Positions 13,953 to 20,239 of a stretch of 20,239 nucleotides of DNA are shown here, piece after piece. Source of the DNA: Bacillota bacterium (lineage in GTDB: Bacteria; Bacillota; Clostridia; Oscillospirales; Oscillospiraceae); NCBI GenBank assembly GCA_023395775.1, contig JAEWYA010000211.1, positions 1 to 20,239 of the forward strand, read 5' to 3'. Made by a program: the position numbers and the translations under genes. The first letter of the stretch is position 1. Each line of letters opens with the position of its first letter. The notes beneath the pieces are model-generated. The model ran no database searches. It was not told the origin of the DNA and worked only from the letters and a program-made list of their open reading frames with translations.

Positions 13953-14819
13953 TCAGTTCCAGCGCCGCTTCTGGAGGACCTGAACGGTCAGAAATACCAG
14001 AAGGGCGATCAGAGACAGGTACAGCAGCAGCCCCGGGATGTCGAAGACATGGTCGGTGGCAAAGCTGTTGAACGCGTCCAGCAGGGAGAAGCTCCCCAGC
14101 GCTTTGGGCAGAAAGTCGGCAAACGCGCTGGATTTTTTGATATAAAAACCGAGAATCACAGCGGTTCCCAAAACCAGTGTGCCGCCTGCCAGCTTCCAGC
14201 TGCCGGCCAAGGCGTTCAGCAGCAGACAGACAAGGACCAGAAGTACGAAAATTCCCGCCAGAGACCCGGTGGCAGAGGTGGGCAGCAGACCCACCAGCCC
14301 GTCCCACAGATACAGCGCGAGCAGCAGGCAGAAGGTGCCCACGGCCGCAATGACCTGACTTTCCGTCAGGGCGGAGACCAGCATTCCAAGGGCGATCTCC
14401 ACCGCCGCCAGCAGGAAATAGACCAGCAGAGAGGCATAGTCCGCCTTAAAGTGGGCGGTGCCGTTCATGCGGATGATGAGCGGACACAGGCAAGCCAGCA
14501 GCACCGGCGCCGCCAGAACCGTCAGCATGGCGAAGTATTTCCCCAGCACCACGCCGGTGAGCGAAGCGGGAGAGGTCAGCAAAAGCTGATCGGTTTTGGA
14601 ATGGCGCTCCTCAGCCAGGGACCGCATGGTCAGCACCGGCACCAGCGCCATGAATACGATCAGCGTGCCGCTGAGGGTATAGGAAAAATAGGTATAGCCG
14701 TTAATCAGGTTATTGGCGGTGAAATAGATCCCGATAAACACGGTGAGCGCCGCGACAAAAATCCATCCCGTCATGGAGTTGAAATACGCGCGCAGTTCCC
14801 GCTTGTAAATGGCTTTCAT
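13953..14819 (-). CDS. ABC-2 type permease (GldF-like)
   Basis: A 288-residue membrane protein, the channel-forming part of the exporter. I see six hydrophobic segments, beginning WIFVAALTVFIGIYFTANNL, and a segment near residues 65-85 (MRSLAEERHSKTDQLLLTSP) that is the conserved coupling loop of ABC-2 permeases facing the ATPase. The N-terminus MKAIYKRELRAYFNSMTGW is the family-typical cytoplasmic amphipathic start. The ATG overlaps the ATPase stop by 4 nt. It ends KRRWN, 15 nt before the GldG-like gene. Confidence 0.9.
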   Translation of the reverse strand: MKAIYKRELRAYFNSMTGWIFVAALTVFIGIYFTANNLINGYTYFSYTLSGTLIVFMALVPVLTMRSLAEERHSKTDQLLLTSPASLTGVVLGKYFAMLTVLAAPVLLACLCPLIIRMNGTAHFKADYASLLVYFLLAAVEIALGMLVSALTESQVIAAVGTFCLLLALYLWDGLVGLLPTSATGSLAGIFVLLVLVCLLLNALAGSWKLAGGTLVLGTAVILGFYIKKSSAFADFLPKALGSFSLLDAFNSFATDHVFDIPGLLLYLSLIALLVFLTVQVLQKRRWN

Positions 14820-15904
14820 TCTACGGTGTCCTCCTTTTCCGGGGCGATGTCCGGGGCGTTTTCACCGGCGGGCTCCGCCGAAGCGGGGGCCGGGAGCGGA
14901 GTCTCCTCATCCGCTTTTTCAGCGGGAACGTTTTCTTCGCCGGAGATCAGCAGCGCGGCGGCGCGGGCAGCCACCTCGTCGTCTTCGTCGGTGAGGTCCA
15001 GGAATACATCTTCCAAAGACGCCATCCGGGATCGCAGCTCCAGCAGCGGGCAGCGGGCCTGGGCGAAGGCATAAAACAGCGCCTCTCGCCGGTCGCCGTC
15101 GGTACCCACCTTGATTTGCACCGTGTCCGGCGTCTCGTCGGTGACCGTGTGCCCGGTGATACCCTCCACGGTTTTCAGCACGGATTCCGCCGCCTCCCGG
15201 GAACCCTTTGCCAAAAGCTCCAGCCGGTCGTTGGCGGAGAGCTTTTCCTCCAGCGCCGCCGGCGTGTCGCAGGTCACGAATTTCCCCTTGCGGATAATCA
15301 GAACCTTATCGCATACCGCCTGGATCTCCGAGAGAATATGGGAGCTGAGAATCACGGTATGTTCCTTGGCAAGTGTGTGGATCAGCTCGCGGATCTCAAC
15401 CACCTGCCGGGGATCGAGACCCACGGTGGGTTCGTCCAGAATAATGACCTTTGGAAAACCGAGAATGGCCTGAGCCAGGCCCACCCGCTGGCGAAAGCCC
15501 TTGGAGAGGTTGCGGATCAGCCGGCGGGTCTGATCTTCCAGATGGGTCATGGATACGGCCTGACCAATTTGGTTTTCTCGTTCCGCCTTTGGAATCTGCT
15601 TCAACTCCGCGCAGAACTGTAAATACTCCAATACCGTCATGTCCGGATACAGCGGCGGCTGCTCCGGAAGATACCCGATGCACCGCCGGGCGGCCTCCGG
15701 CTCCTCGCAGACGTCGTGTCCGTCAATGAGGACCGTGCCCTCCGTGGCGGCGAGATATCCGGTCATGATATTCATGGTGGTGGACTTGCCGGCACCGTTG
15801 GGACCTAAGAATCCGAAAATCTGTCCGTCCTCCACCGTAAAGCTCAGGTGATCCACGGCGCTGTGGTTCCCGTAGCGCTTTACAAGGTTTTGCACTTCGA
15901 CCAA
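14816..15904 (-). CDS. ABC transporter ATPase (GldA/NatA-like)
   Basis: A 362-residue ATPase that would drive the permease encoded next. Motifs: Walker A GPNGAGKST (34-42), Q-loop Gln82, signature LSKGFRQRVGLAQA (133-146), Walker B VIILDEPT (153-160), D-loop GLDP, switch His189. After the nucleotide-binding domain is a family-specific C-terminal domain, then an acidic Glu/Pro/Ala-rich tail of about 45 residues that is longer than usual. I start at TTG 15904 because GGAGG lies 7 nt upstream and the product begins (M)VEVQNLVKRYG as in relatives. The upstream GTG at 15961 would add 19 residues, translate through that site and lie at the transcript start. Confidence 0.92.
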   Translation of the reverse strand: MVEVQNLVKRYGNHSAVDHLSFTVEDGQIFGFLGPNGAGKSTTMNIMTGYLAATEGTVLIDGHDVCEEPEAARRCIGYLPEQPPLYPDMTVLEYLQFCAELKQIPKAERENQIGQAVSMTHLEDQTRRLIRNLSKGFRQRVGLAQAILGFPKVIILDEPTVGLDPRQVVEIRELIHTLAKEHTVILSSHILSEIQAVCDKVLIIRKGKFVTCDTPAALEEKLSANDRLELLAKGSREAAESVLKTVEGITGHTVTDETPDTVQIKVGTDGDRREALFYAFAQARCPLLELRSRMASLEDVFLDLTDEDDEVAARAAALLISGEENVPAEKADEETPLPAPASAEPAGENAPDIAPEKEDTVE

Positions 15905-15969
15905 AGAAAACCCTCCTTTTCTCCCGCGTACCGCGCGGGTGGGCCCAGCGGCCCTTTTCACGATGAACT

Positions 15970-16002
15970 ATTATAAATAGTATTTCTTAAGCAAAACTTA
16001 AG
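15970..16002 (-). promoter_or_regulatory. ABC operon promoter with CTTAAG direct repeat (regulator site)
   Basis: On the minus strand TATAAT (15975-15970) has no proper -35. Instead two CTTAAG hexamers (15997-16002 and 15986-15991) lie at exactly 11-bp period, covering about -24 to -40. This is the arrangement of an activator-dependent promoter for an OmpR/PhoB-family regulator. Predicted start is near 15963, giving a leader of about 59 nt. Confidence 0.6.
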
Positions 16003-16152
16003 AAAAAACGCTAATTTATGGAAACGAACTGCGCGGCGCAGAAAAATTCGCCGCGGATCAGCGTTGCTTCCGTACTTTGAAAGAAAGCTCCGCTTATAAA
16101 ATTCTTGAATTTTTCAAGGAAATTTTAATCTTTCTCCATTATACTCAAATCA

Positions 16153-16335
16153 GTCTCAGGGAAGCGGGGTCGCCGCCCTCGGGTTCCGAGACGCTTTTTC
16201 TCTTTTCTCTCTCAAAGACGCGGGACCGCCGATTTTCGGCGGCCCTGTGTCTTTTCTGCCAAAGAGCCTCTTGCCGGAGGAATGGTATCCGAAAGGAGCG
16301 GGAGATGGACAAGGGGAGGAGACTCCTCGATTTTT
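16153..16335 (+). other. Three successive hairpin/T-run structures, possible small RNA
   Basis: H1: GTCTC..GAGAC, GGAA..TTCC, GCGG..CCGC (16153-16192) followed by TTTTT. H2: long stem from AAAGAC to GTCTTT with inner CCGCCGA-TTT-TCGGCGG (16214-16254) and TTTT. H3: GAGGAG-A-CTCCTC (16316-16328) then GATTTTT. All have plus-strand terminator polarity, though no plus-strand gene lies upstream in this window. A TATACT at 16139-16144 could start a short transcript. I cannot assign an RNA family. Confidence 0.45.
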
Positions 16336-16394
16336 CTGCAACTTTCATCAACTTTTTTAAAGAATTAAACTATATTGACCGGTTTTTAACTTGA
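16305..16394 (+). CDS. Possible 29-residue small protein
   Basis: ATG 16305 is preceded by AAAGGAG at 6 nt and opens a 29-codon frame (MDKGRRLLDFSATFINFF..., ending DRFLT). The peptide is amphipathic with a basic start and an aromatic middle. Its stop overlaps the -35 of the hydrogenase promoter and its 5' part includes hairpin H3. I recognise no homologue; it may be chance. Confidence 0.25.
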   Translation: MDKGRRLLDFSATFINFFKELNYIDRFLT

Positions 16395-16419
16395 AGTCTT
16401 TTCACCGCTCCTATATAAT
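16391..16419 (+). promoter_or_regulatory. Sigma-A promoter of the hydrogenase gene
   Basis: TTGAAG (16391-16396), 17-nt spacer, consensus TATAAT (16414-16419). The predicted start near 16426 gives a leader of about 50 nt with GGAGG before GTG 16477. Confidence 0.85.
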
Positions 16420-16476
16420 TGAAAAACATCCAAGACGGAAGATAAAAAGAACAAAGGAAATACGGAGGAAACTACA

Positions 16477-17997
16477 GTGCGAGGCATTCACAGCGCCGTT
16501 GACGATATTCGCCGGAACGTGTTTACCGAGGTGGCAAGGCTTGCCTATGAGGGCGGGGACTATTCCCGCATTGACCTGATCCCCTATAAAATTGTCCCGG
16601 GAGAGGAATCCCAATACCGCAGCAATGTTTTTCTGGCCCGGGCCATCGTTCAGGAACGGCTCCGGCTGGCCTGCGGACTGCCGCTGCAGCCCGTGGACGT
16701 GCGCGCTCCTGCCAGCGCGGGAATTGAAGAGGCGGCCGCAGCAGACGACAAGTTTTTCGAAGAGCCGCTGGTCAATGTCATTACGTTCGCCTGTAACGCC
16801 TGCCCCCCGAAGCAGGTGCGGGTGACCGACAGTTGCCAGGGCTGTATGTCTCACCCCTGCCAGGTGGTCTGCCCCAGGGACGCCATCTATCTGGACGCGC
16901 AGAAGCACTCTCACATCGACCAGTCGAAGTGCATCAAGTGCGGCAAGTGCGTGAACCAGTGCCCCTACCACGCCATTACCAAGATCGAGCGGCCCTGCGC
17001 CGCGGCCTGCGGAATGGATGCCATTGAATCCGATGAAAAGGGCCGGGCCAAAATCAATTACAACAAGTGCGTTTCCTGTGGCATGTGCCTTGTGAACTGC
17101 CCCTTTGCGGCCATTGCGGACAAGAGCCAGATCTTTCAGATCATCCACGCCATGAAGCGTCACGACGAAGTGATCGCCTGCGTGGCCCCGGCGTTTGTCA
17201 GCCAGTTCGGCAAGGACGTCTCCCCGGCGAAGTTAAAGGCCGCCATGCGCCTTTGCGGCTTTGCCGACGTGGTGGAGGTGGCCATCGGCGCGGACCTTTG
17301 CACCATTGAAGAGGCCGAGGACTTTTTGGAGAATGTGCCGAAAAACCAGCCTTTCATGGGCACCTCCTGCTGCCCGGCGTGGAGCGTAATGGCGAAGAAG
17401 CTGTTCCCCGAATTCAAGGACTATATTTCCATGGCCCTCACCCCGATGGTCATCACCGCCCGGCTGGTGAAAAAGCGGCATCCCGACGCCCGCATCTGCT
17501 TCATCGGCCCCTGCGCCGCGAAAAAGCTGGAGGCCAACCGCAAGGCCATCCGTTCCGACGTGGACTATGTGTTGACCTTTGAGGAATTGCAGGGTATGTT
17601 TGACGCCAAAGAGGTTGACTTCTCCCGGCTTCCCGAGGACCCTGCCGACGATTTTACCGTCGCCACCGGGGCAGGCCGGGGGTTTGCCGTGGGCGGAGGC
17701 GTTGCCGCTGCGGTGGTGGAGGCTGTGAAGCACATTGCCCCGGGTCGGGAGATCCAGATCGACTATGGCGACGGTCTGCGGGAGTGTCGTAAAATGCTGA
17801 TGCTGGCAAAGGCCGGAAAGCGGGATGGATACCTACTGGAGGGCATGGCCTGTCCCGGCGGCTGCGTTGCCGGCGCGGGCACTATCACCCCGGTGAAGGA
17901 CGCGAGCACCGCTGTCCAACAGTACAGGGATGCTGCCGCCGCACAAAGCGCCATGGATAGCCCCCTGAAGGAGCGGCTAAAAGAGGCGCAGGAATAA
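16477..17997 (+). CDS. Monomeric [FeFe] hydrogenase with ferredoxin-like Fe-S domains
   Basis: A 506-residue cytoplasmic [FeFe]-hydrogenase-type protein that would interconvert protons, electrons and H2, disposing of fermentation reductant. After a family-specific N-terminal region (1-100) come cysteine-rich Fe-S motifs: CNAC...CQGC..PC..VCP (106-132), CIKCGKCVNQCP (152-163) and CVSCGMCLVNCP (198-209). The H-cluster domain has L1 TSCCPAW (296-302), L2 GPCAAKKLE (344-352, Cys346) and L3 EGMACPGGCVAG (455-466, Cys459/463), so the four H-cluster cysteines and the proton-relay Cys are present. L2 has Gly where classical enzymes have Met (MPC), suggesting a group-B type. The start is GTG 16477 with GGAGG 8 nt upstream. 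No maturase or electron-transfer subunit is adjacent. Confidence 0.9.
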   Translation: MRGIHSAVDDIRRNVFTEVARLAYEGGDYSRIDLIPYKIVPGEESQYRSNVFLARAIVQERLRLACGLPLQPVDVRAPASAGIEEAAAADDKFFEEPLVNVITFACNACPPKQVRVTDSCQGCMSHPCQVVCPRDAIYLDAQKHSHIDQSKCIKCGKCVNQCPYHAITKIERPCAAACGMDAIESDEKGRAKINYNKCVSCGMCLVNCPFAAIADKSQIFQIIHAMKRHDEVIACVAPAFVSQFGKDVSPAKLKAAMRLCGFADVVEVAIGADLCTIEEAEDFLENVPKNQPFMGTSCCPAWSVMAKKLFPEFKDYISMALTPMVITARLVKKRHPDARICFIGPCAAKKLEANRKAIRSDVDYVLTFEELQGMFDAKEVDFSRLPEDPADDFTVATGAGRGFAVGGGVAAAVVEAVKHIAPGREIQIDYGDGLRECRKMLMLAKAGKRDGYLLEGMACPGGCVAGAGTITPVKDASTAVQQYRDAAAAQSAMDSPLKERLKEAQE

Positions 17998-18008
17998 TGA
18001 TGAAACCG

Positions 18009-18055
18009 GACCGCCGGAAAGTTTACAGACTTTCCGGCGGTCTGCAACTTTTTTT
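18009..18055 (+). terminator. Rho-independent terminator of the hydrogenase gene
   Basis: A perfect 13-bp stem (18009-18021 with 18030-18042), 8-nt loop, then CTGCAAC and seven T. It lies 11 nt after the stop codon. Confidence 0.9.
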
Positions 18056-18133
18056 GCGCTGAAACGTCTTTATAATGAAGCCTGTCCGCTGCGGCTTCCA
18101 GAGATTGCCTTGGGAAAAGAAACCGGGGCGGGA

Positions 18134-18162
18134 TTTACTTTCCCATCAAAACGTGGTATTCT
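18134..18162 (+). promoter_or_regulatory. Candidate promoter of the glycosidase gene
   Basis: TTTACT (18134-18139), 17 nt, TATTCT (18157-18162), with TGG before the -10 as an extended element. The start near 18169 gives a leader of about 40 nt. The rest of 17998-18209 holds only the terminator and a lone TATAAT near 18070. Confidence 0.55.
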
Positions 18163-18201
18163 GAACGAGTTATGAAAACCGGAAAAACGATGGAGGCACG
18201 A

Positions 18202-18213
18202 ATGTTAAAATGA
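18202..18213 (+). other. Three-codon leader ORF overlapping the glycosidase start
   Basis: ATG TTA AAA TGA sits 5 nt after GGAGG (18192-18196), the better position for that ribosome site, and its TGA overlaps the next ATG (18210) as ATGA. The main start is 13 nt from the site. It may be a coupling leader or the trace of a one-base loss in the A run. Confidence 0.4.
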
Positions 18214-20239
18214 AAAATTACCTGCGCCGCATTTTCTCCTGCACCCTGGCACTGTCCATTCTCTGCGCCCTGACCGTCCCTGCCGCTGCGTCCGTCGCTC
18301 TGGGCGACGATTTAACGCAGCGGGACACCCTGGTGCATCAGGAGACTCAACTGTCCACCAATGTATTCTGGAGCAATGCCTATAACGATCTTCGGACGGA
18401 AAATTTCGTCACCTATACACCGAATTCCGCTGTGACGCCCATTGTCACCTACGGCGGCGTTCTCACCGCCTGCAACACCATCTCCGCCACGGCCGCGGCT
18501 CTTGAGAGTCAGGGCTACCGCGTGGTGGCCGGGATGAACGGCGATTTTTACAATGTAAACAACGGCCTTCCCATCGGTATAGTGGTGGCGAACGGAGAGC
18601 TGAAAAGCACCGACGGCGGCTACTGGGCCATCGGTTTCCGGGCGGACGGAACCGCTGTGATGGGAAAACCGGTGATGAAGGTCACCGCAGATCTGGGCTA
18701 TGAGCTGCAGGACAATTCCGGCTACCCCACCGAGGTGGTGCGTCAGCTGACCAGTGTCAACAAAGCCAGGGTCTCCACCGGCGGCATTTATCTCTATACA
18801 TATGACTTCAACAGCAAGCACACCACCGGCACAACGGAGTCCGGCGTGGACGTGGTCTGCACCATCGAGAGCGGCACCCTTGCTATGAACGGGAGCCCGC
18901 TGGTGCTGAAGGTGGACAGCGTCCTCACCGACGCCGCGGGCACCGCTATCCCCCAGGGGAAAGTGGTCCTGTCCGCCAATAACCAGACGGACGCCTATCA
19001 CGTGAACGCCCTGAAAAACATCCCCGTGGGGGCCACGGTAACCATCACCGCCGCGCCCTCCTCCGCCGAGTGGCTGGATGTGCAGTACGCCGTGGGTTCG
19101 CTGTACGCGCTGGTACAAAACGGCGCGGTGGTCTCCGGCCTCTCCTCTGAGGTGAATCCCCGCACCGCCGTGGGACAGAAGGCCGACGGTACCTTGGTAT
19201 TTTACACCATAGACGGACGGAAAGCCGGACACTCCATTGGCGCGTCCATGCCACAGGTAGCTCAGCGGCTGGTGGAGCTGGGCTGCACCACCGCGTTGTG
19301 TCTGGACGGCGGCGGGTCCACCACCTTTACCGTCACGCAGCCGGATTCCACCACCGCCAAGACCATCAACCGGCCCTCCGGCGGCAGTGAGCGGGCTGTC
19401 AGCAATCAGATTTTTCTGGTGGCCTCCAACCAGTCCAGCGGAGAGCTGGGCCACTTCTATGTCTCCGCCGACAACAGCTATGTTCTGGCGGGCAGCAAGG
19501 TGAACATCACCGCTTCTGCTGTGGATACCAACTATATTCCCATGAGCGGCAAGAGCTATACCCTCAGTGCCAGCGCCGGAGAGATCGGAAACGGCGTCCT
19601 TACCACGCCGTCCAGCGGCGGCGACGTCACGGTTGCCGCCTCCGGCGGCGGACAGTCCGGTTCCACGGTGGTGCACGCTGTTGCCACACCGGACTCCATC
19701 TCCGTGAAAAACGGCTCCACCGCCATCACGACGCTGACCGTGGCTCCCGGCGGCACGGCTACCCTAACCGCTTCCGCGGTTTATAAGCATCTGGCGCTGA
19801 AGGCGGATCAGGAAGCATTTACCTGGACCGTTGGCGGCAATATCGGTACGGTGGATAAGACTGGAAAATTCACCGCCGGCTCCCCCGGTACGGGCACCCT
19901 GACGGTTTCCGCGGGCGGAAAGACCGCCACCGTTCAGGTTTCCGTCTCCAACATCGCTCTGGCCACGGTGGAGGACTTTGAAGGCGGCGTCCCCGAGCTG
20001 GCCTCTTACAGCTACGGCACCGCGATCGCCCAGGTCACCGACGCAAATCTTGTGAAGTACGGAAAAGCCGCCGCCGCTGTGAACTATACCATCGGCGCGG
20101 ACGGAAATGCCTCGCTGCTGTTTGCGGCGCCCTACTCCATCGGCAGTGCCTACACGCAGGTGAGCTTCTGGCTGTATGGCGACAACTCCGGCAGCGCCCT
20201 GACCCTGGTGACCTCCGACGGAACCAACACCGTGGAGAC
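18210..20239 (+). CDS. Secreted phosphodiester glycosidase (NAGPA domain) with Ig-like repeats, 3' end cut
   Basis: My translation gives 676 residues to the window edge. A Sec signal peptide (MKNYLRRIF, hydrophobic core, VPAAAS, cut near 28) precedes a NAGPA/DUF2233-type domain (about 60-405), a hydrolase family that includes the lysosomal N-acetylglucosamine-1-phosphodiester enzyme. Motifs are NGDFY (110-114), NPRTAVG (316-322), TIDGR (333-337), CLDGGGSTT (364-372) and GGSERAVSNQIFLV (391-404). From about 415 the sequence becomes Ser/Thr/Gly-rich, with two bacterial Ig-like repeats (to about 580, the second TVAPGGTATLTASAV...GTLTVSAGGKTATVQVSV), then a beta-rich start of another, possibly carbohydrate-binding, domain. 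Expected at or outside the cell wall; exact substrate unknown. The gene has its own promoter and no operon partner in view. Confidence 0.88.
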   Translation, partial: MKNYLRRIFSCTLALSILCALTVPAAASVALGDDLTQRDTLVHQETQLSTNVFWSNAYNDLRTENFVTYTPNSAVTPIVTYGGVLTACNTISATAAALESQGYRVVAGMNGDFYNVNNGLPIGIVVANGELKSTDGGYWAIGFRADGTAVMGKPVMKVTADLGYELQDNSGYPTEVVRQLTSVNKARVSTGGIYLYTYDFNSKHTTGTTESGVDVVCTIESGTLAMNGSPLVLKVDSVLTDAAGTAIPQGKVVLSANNQTDAYHVNALKNIPVGATVTITAAPSSAEWLDVQYAVGSLYALVQNGAVVSGLSSEVNPRTAVGQKADGTLVFYTIDGRKAGHSIGASMPQVAQRLVELGCTTALCLDGGGSTTFTVTQPDSTTAKTINRPSGGSERAVSNQIFLVASNQSSGELGHFYVSADNSYVLAGSKVNITASAVDTNYIPMSGKSYTLSASAGEIGNGVLTTPSSGGDVTVAASGGGQSGSTVVHAVATPDSISVKNGSTAITTLTVAPGGTATLTASAVYKHLALKADQEAFTWTVGGNIGTVDKTGKFTAGSPGTGTLTVSAGGKTATVQVSVSNIALATVEDFEGGVPELASYSYGTAIAQVTDANLVKYGKAAAAVNYTIGADGNASLLFAAPYSIGSAYTQVSFWLYGDNSGSALTLVTSDGTNTVE

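Larger units (their letters stand above)
15905..16476. other. Divergent intergenic region, ABC operon / hydrogenase
   Basis: 572 bp between oppositely oriented genes. It contains the ABC leader with a CCCGCG-CGGTA-CGCGGG hairpin just before the ATPase ribosome site, the ABC promoter with direct repeats, a 7-bp inverted repeat CGCGGCG/CGCCGCG (16032-16055), three plus-strand hairpin/T-run structures (16153-16335), a possible 29-codon ORF and the hydrogenase promoter. The span is long for two promoters, so an unrecognised RNA is possible. Confidence 0.6.

Noticed and set aside
13863..15074. Plus-strand open frame of 403 codons opposite the permease and ATPase genes
   Set aside because: Gln/Arg/His-rich, no ribosome site, and it lies over two conserved ABC genes.
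16153..16335. T-box, 6S RNA or known riboswitch in the divergent region
   Set aside because: I could not find the T-box AGGGTGGNACCGCG sequence, the 6S central bubble, or any aptamer core I know on either strand.
18312..19676. Minus-strand open frame of 454 codons within the glycosidase gene
   Set aside because: The opposite strand encodes a full NAGPA protein with signal peptide and motifs; the antisense frame is Gly/His-rich with no domain.

Overview
The window reads as chromosomal DNA of a GC-rich, spore-forming, anaerobic Clostridia member, most likely an Oscillospiraceae-type gut organism. The signs are a SpoVAC sporulation channel protein, a monomeric [FeFe] hydrogenase, an ATP-dependent topoisomerase IV pair of the divergent clostridial type, AGGAGG ribosome sites and frequent GTG/TTG starts. 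Genus is inference. I see no prophage, IS element or CRISPR array.

Layout. Nearly everything up to about 15.9 kb is on the minus strand. From low to high coordinates: a Kef/NapA-type cation:proton antiporter cut by the left edge; a 466-bp AT-rich gap; a tRNA-Gly(GCC) with its own promoter and terminator; a lipoprotein, a LUD-domain protein and a YitT-family membrane protein (the last two separated by 1 nt); parC and parE of a type IIA topoisomerase; a solitary spoVAC; a histidine kinase/response regulator pair with a 4-nt overlap; and a four-gene Gld-like ABC export cluster (ATPase, ABC-2 permease, GldG-like auxiliary protein, DUF4340 protein). The DUF4340 reading frame is split by a single in-frame TAG.

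A 572-bp divergent intergenic region follows. It holds the ABC operon promoter, with a CTTAAG direct repeat at 11-bp period, three successive hairpin plus T-run structures, and the promoter of the plus-strand [FeFe] hydrogenase. The window closes with a secreted phosphodiester glycosidase (NAGPA domain) followed by Ig-like repeats, cut by the right edge.

Working together. The ABC cluster and the two-component system lie head to tail on one strand and probably form one regulatory unit. The 11-bp-period repeat at the ABC promoter is the kind of site an OmpR/PhoB-family regulator binds, and such a regulator is encoded at the distal end of the cluster. parE/parC handle chromosome decatenation. 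The hydrogenase would dispose of fermentation electrons. SpoVAC belongs to the dipicolinate uptake machinery of spores.

The best leads are the amber-interrupted DUF4340 gene, the likely non-AUG start of yitT, the structured region at 16.15-16.34 kb, the regulator circuit around the ABC cluster, and alanine at the quinolone-contact position of ParC. I did not find a clear candidate for an entirely new system; the Gld-like ABC/two-component unit is the closest.
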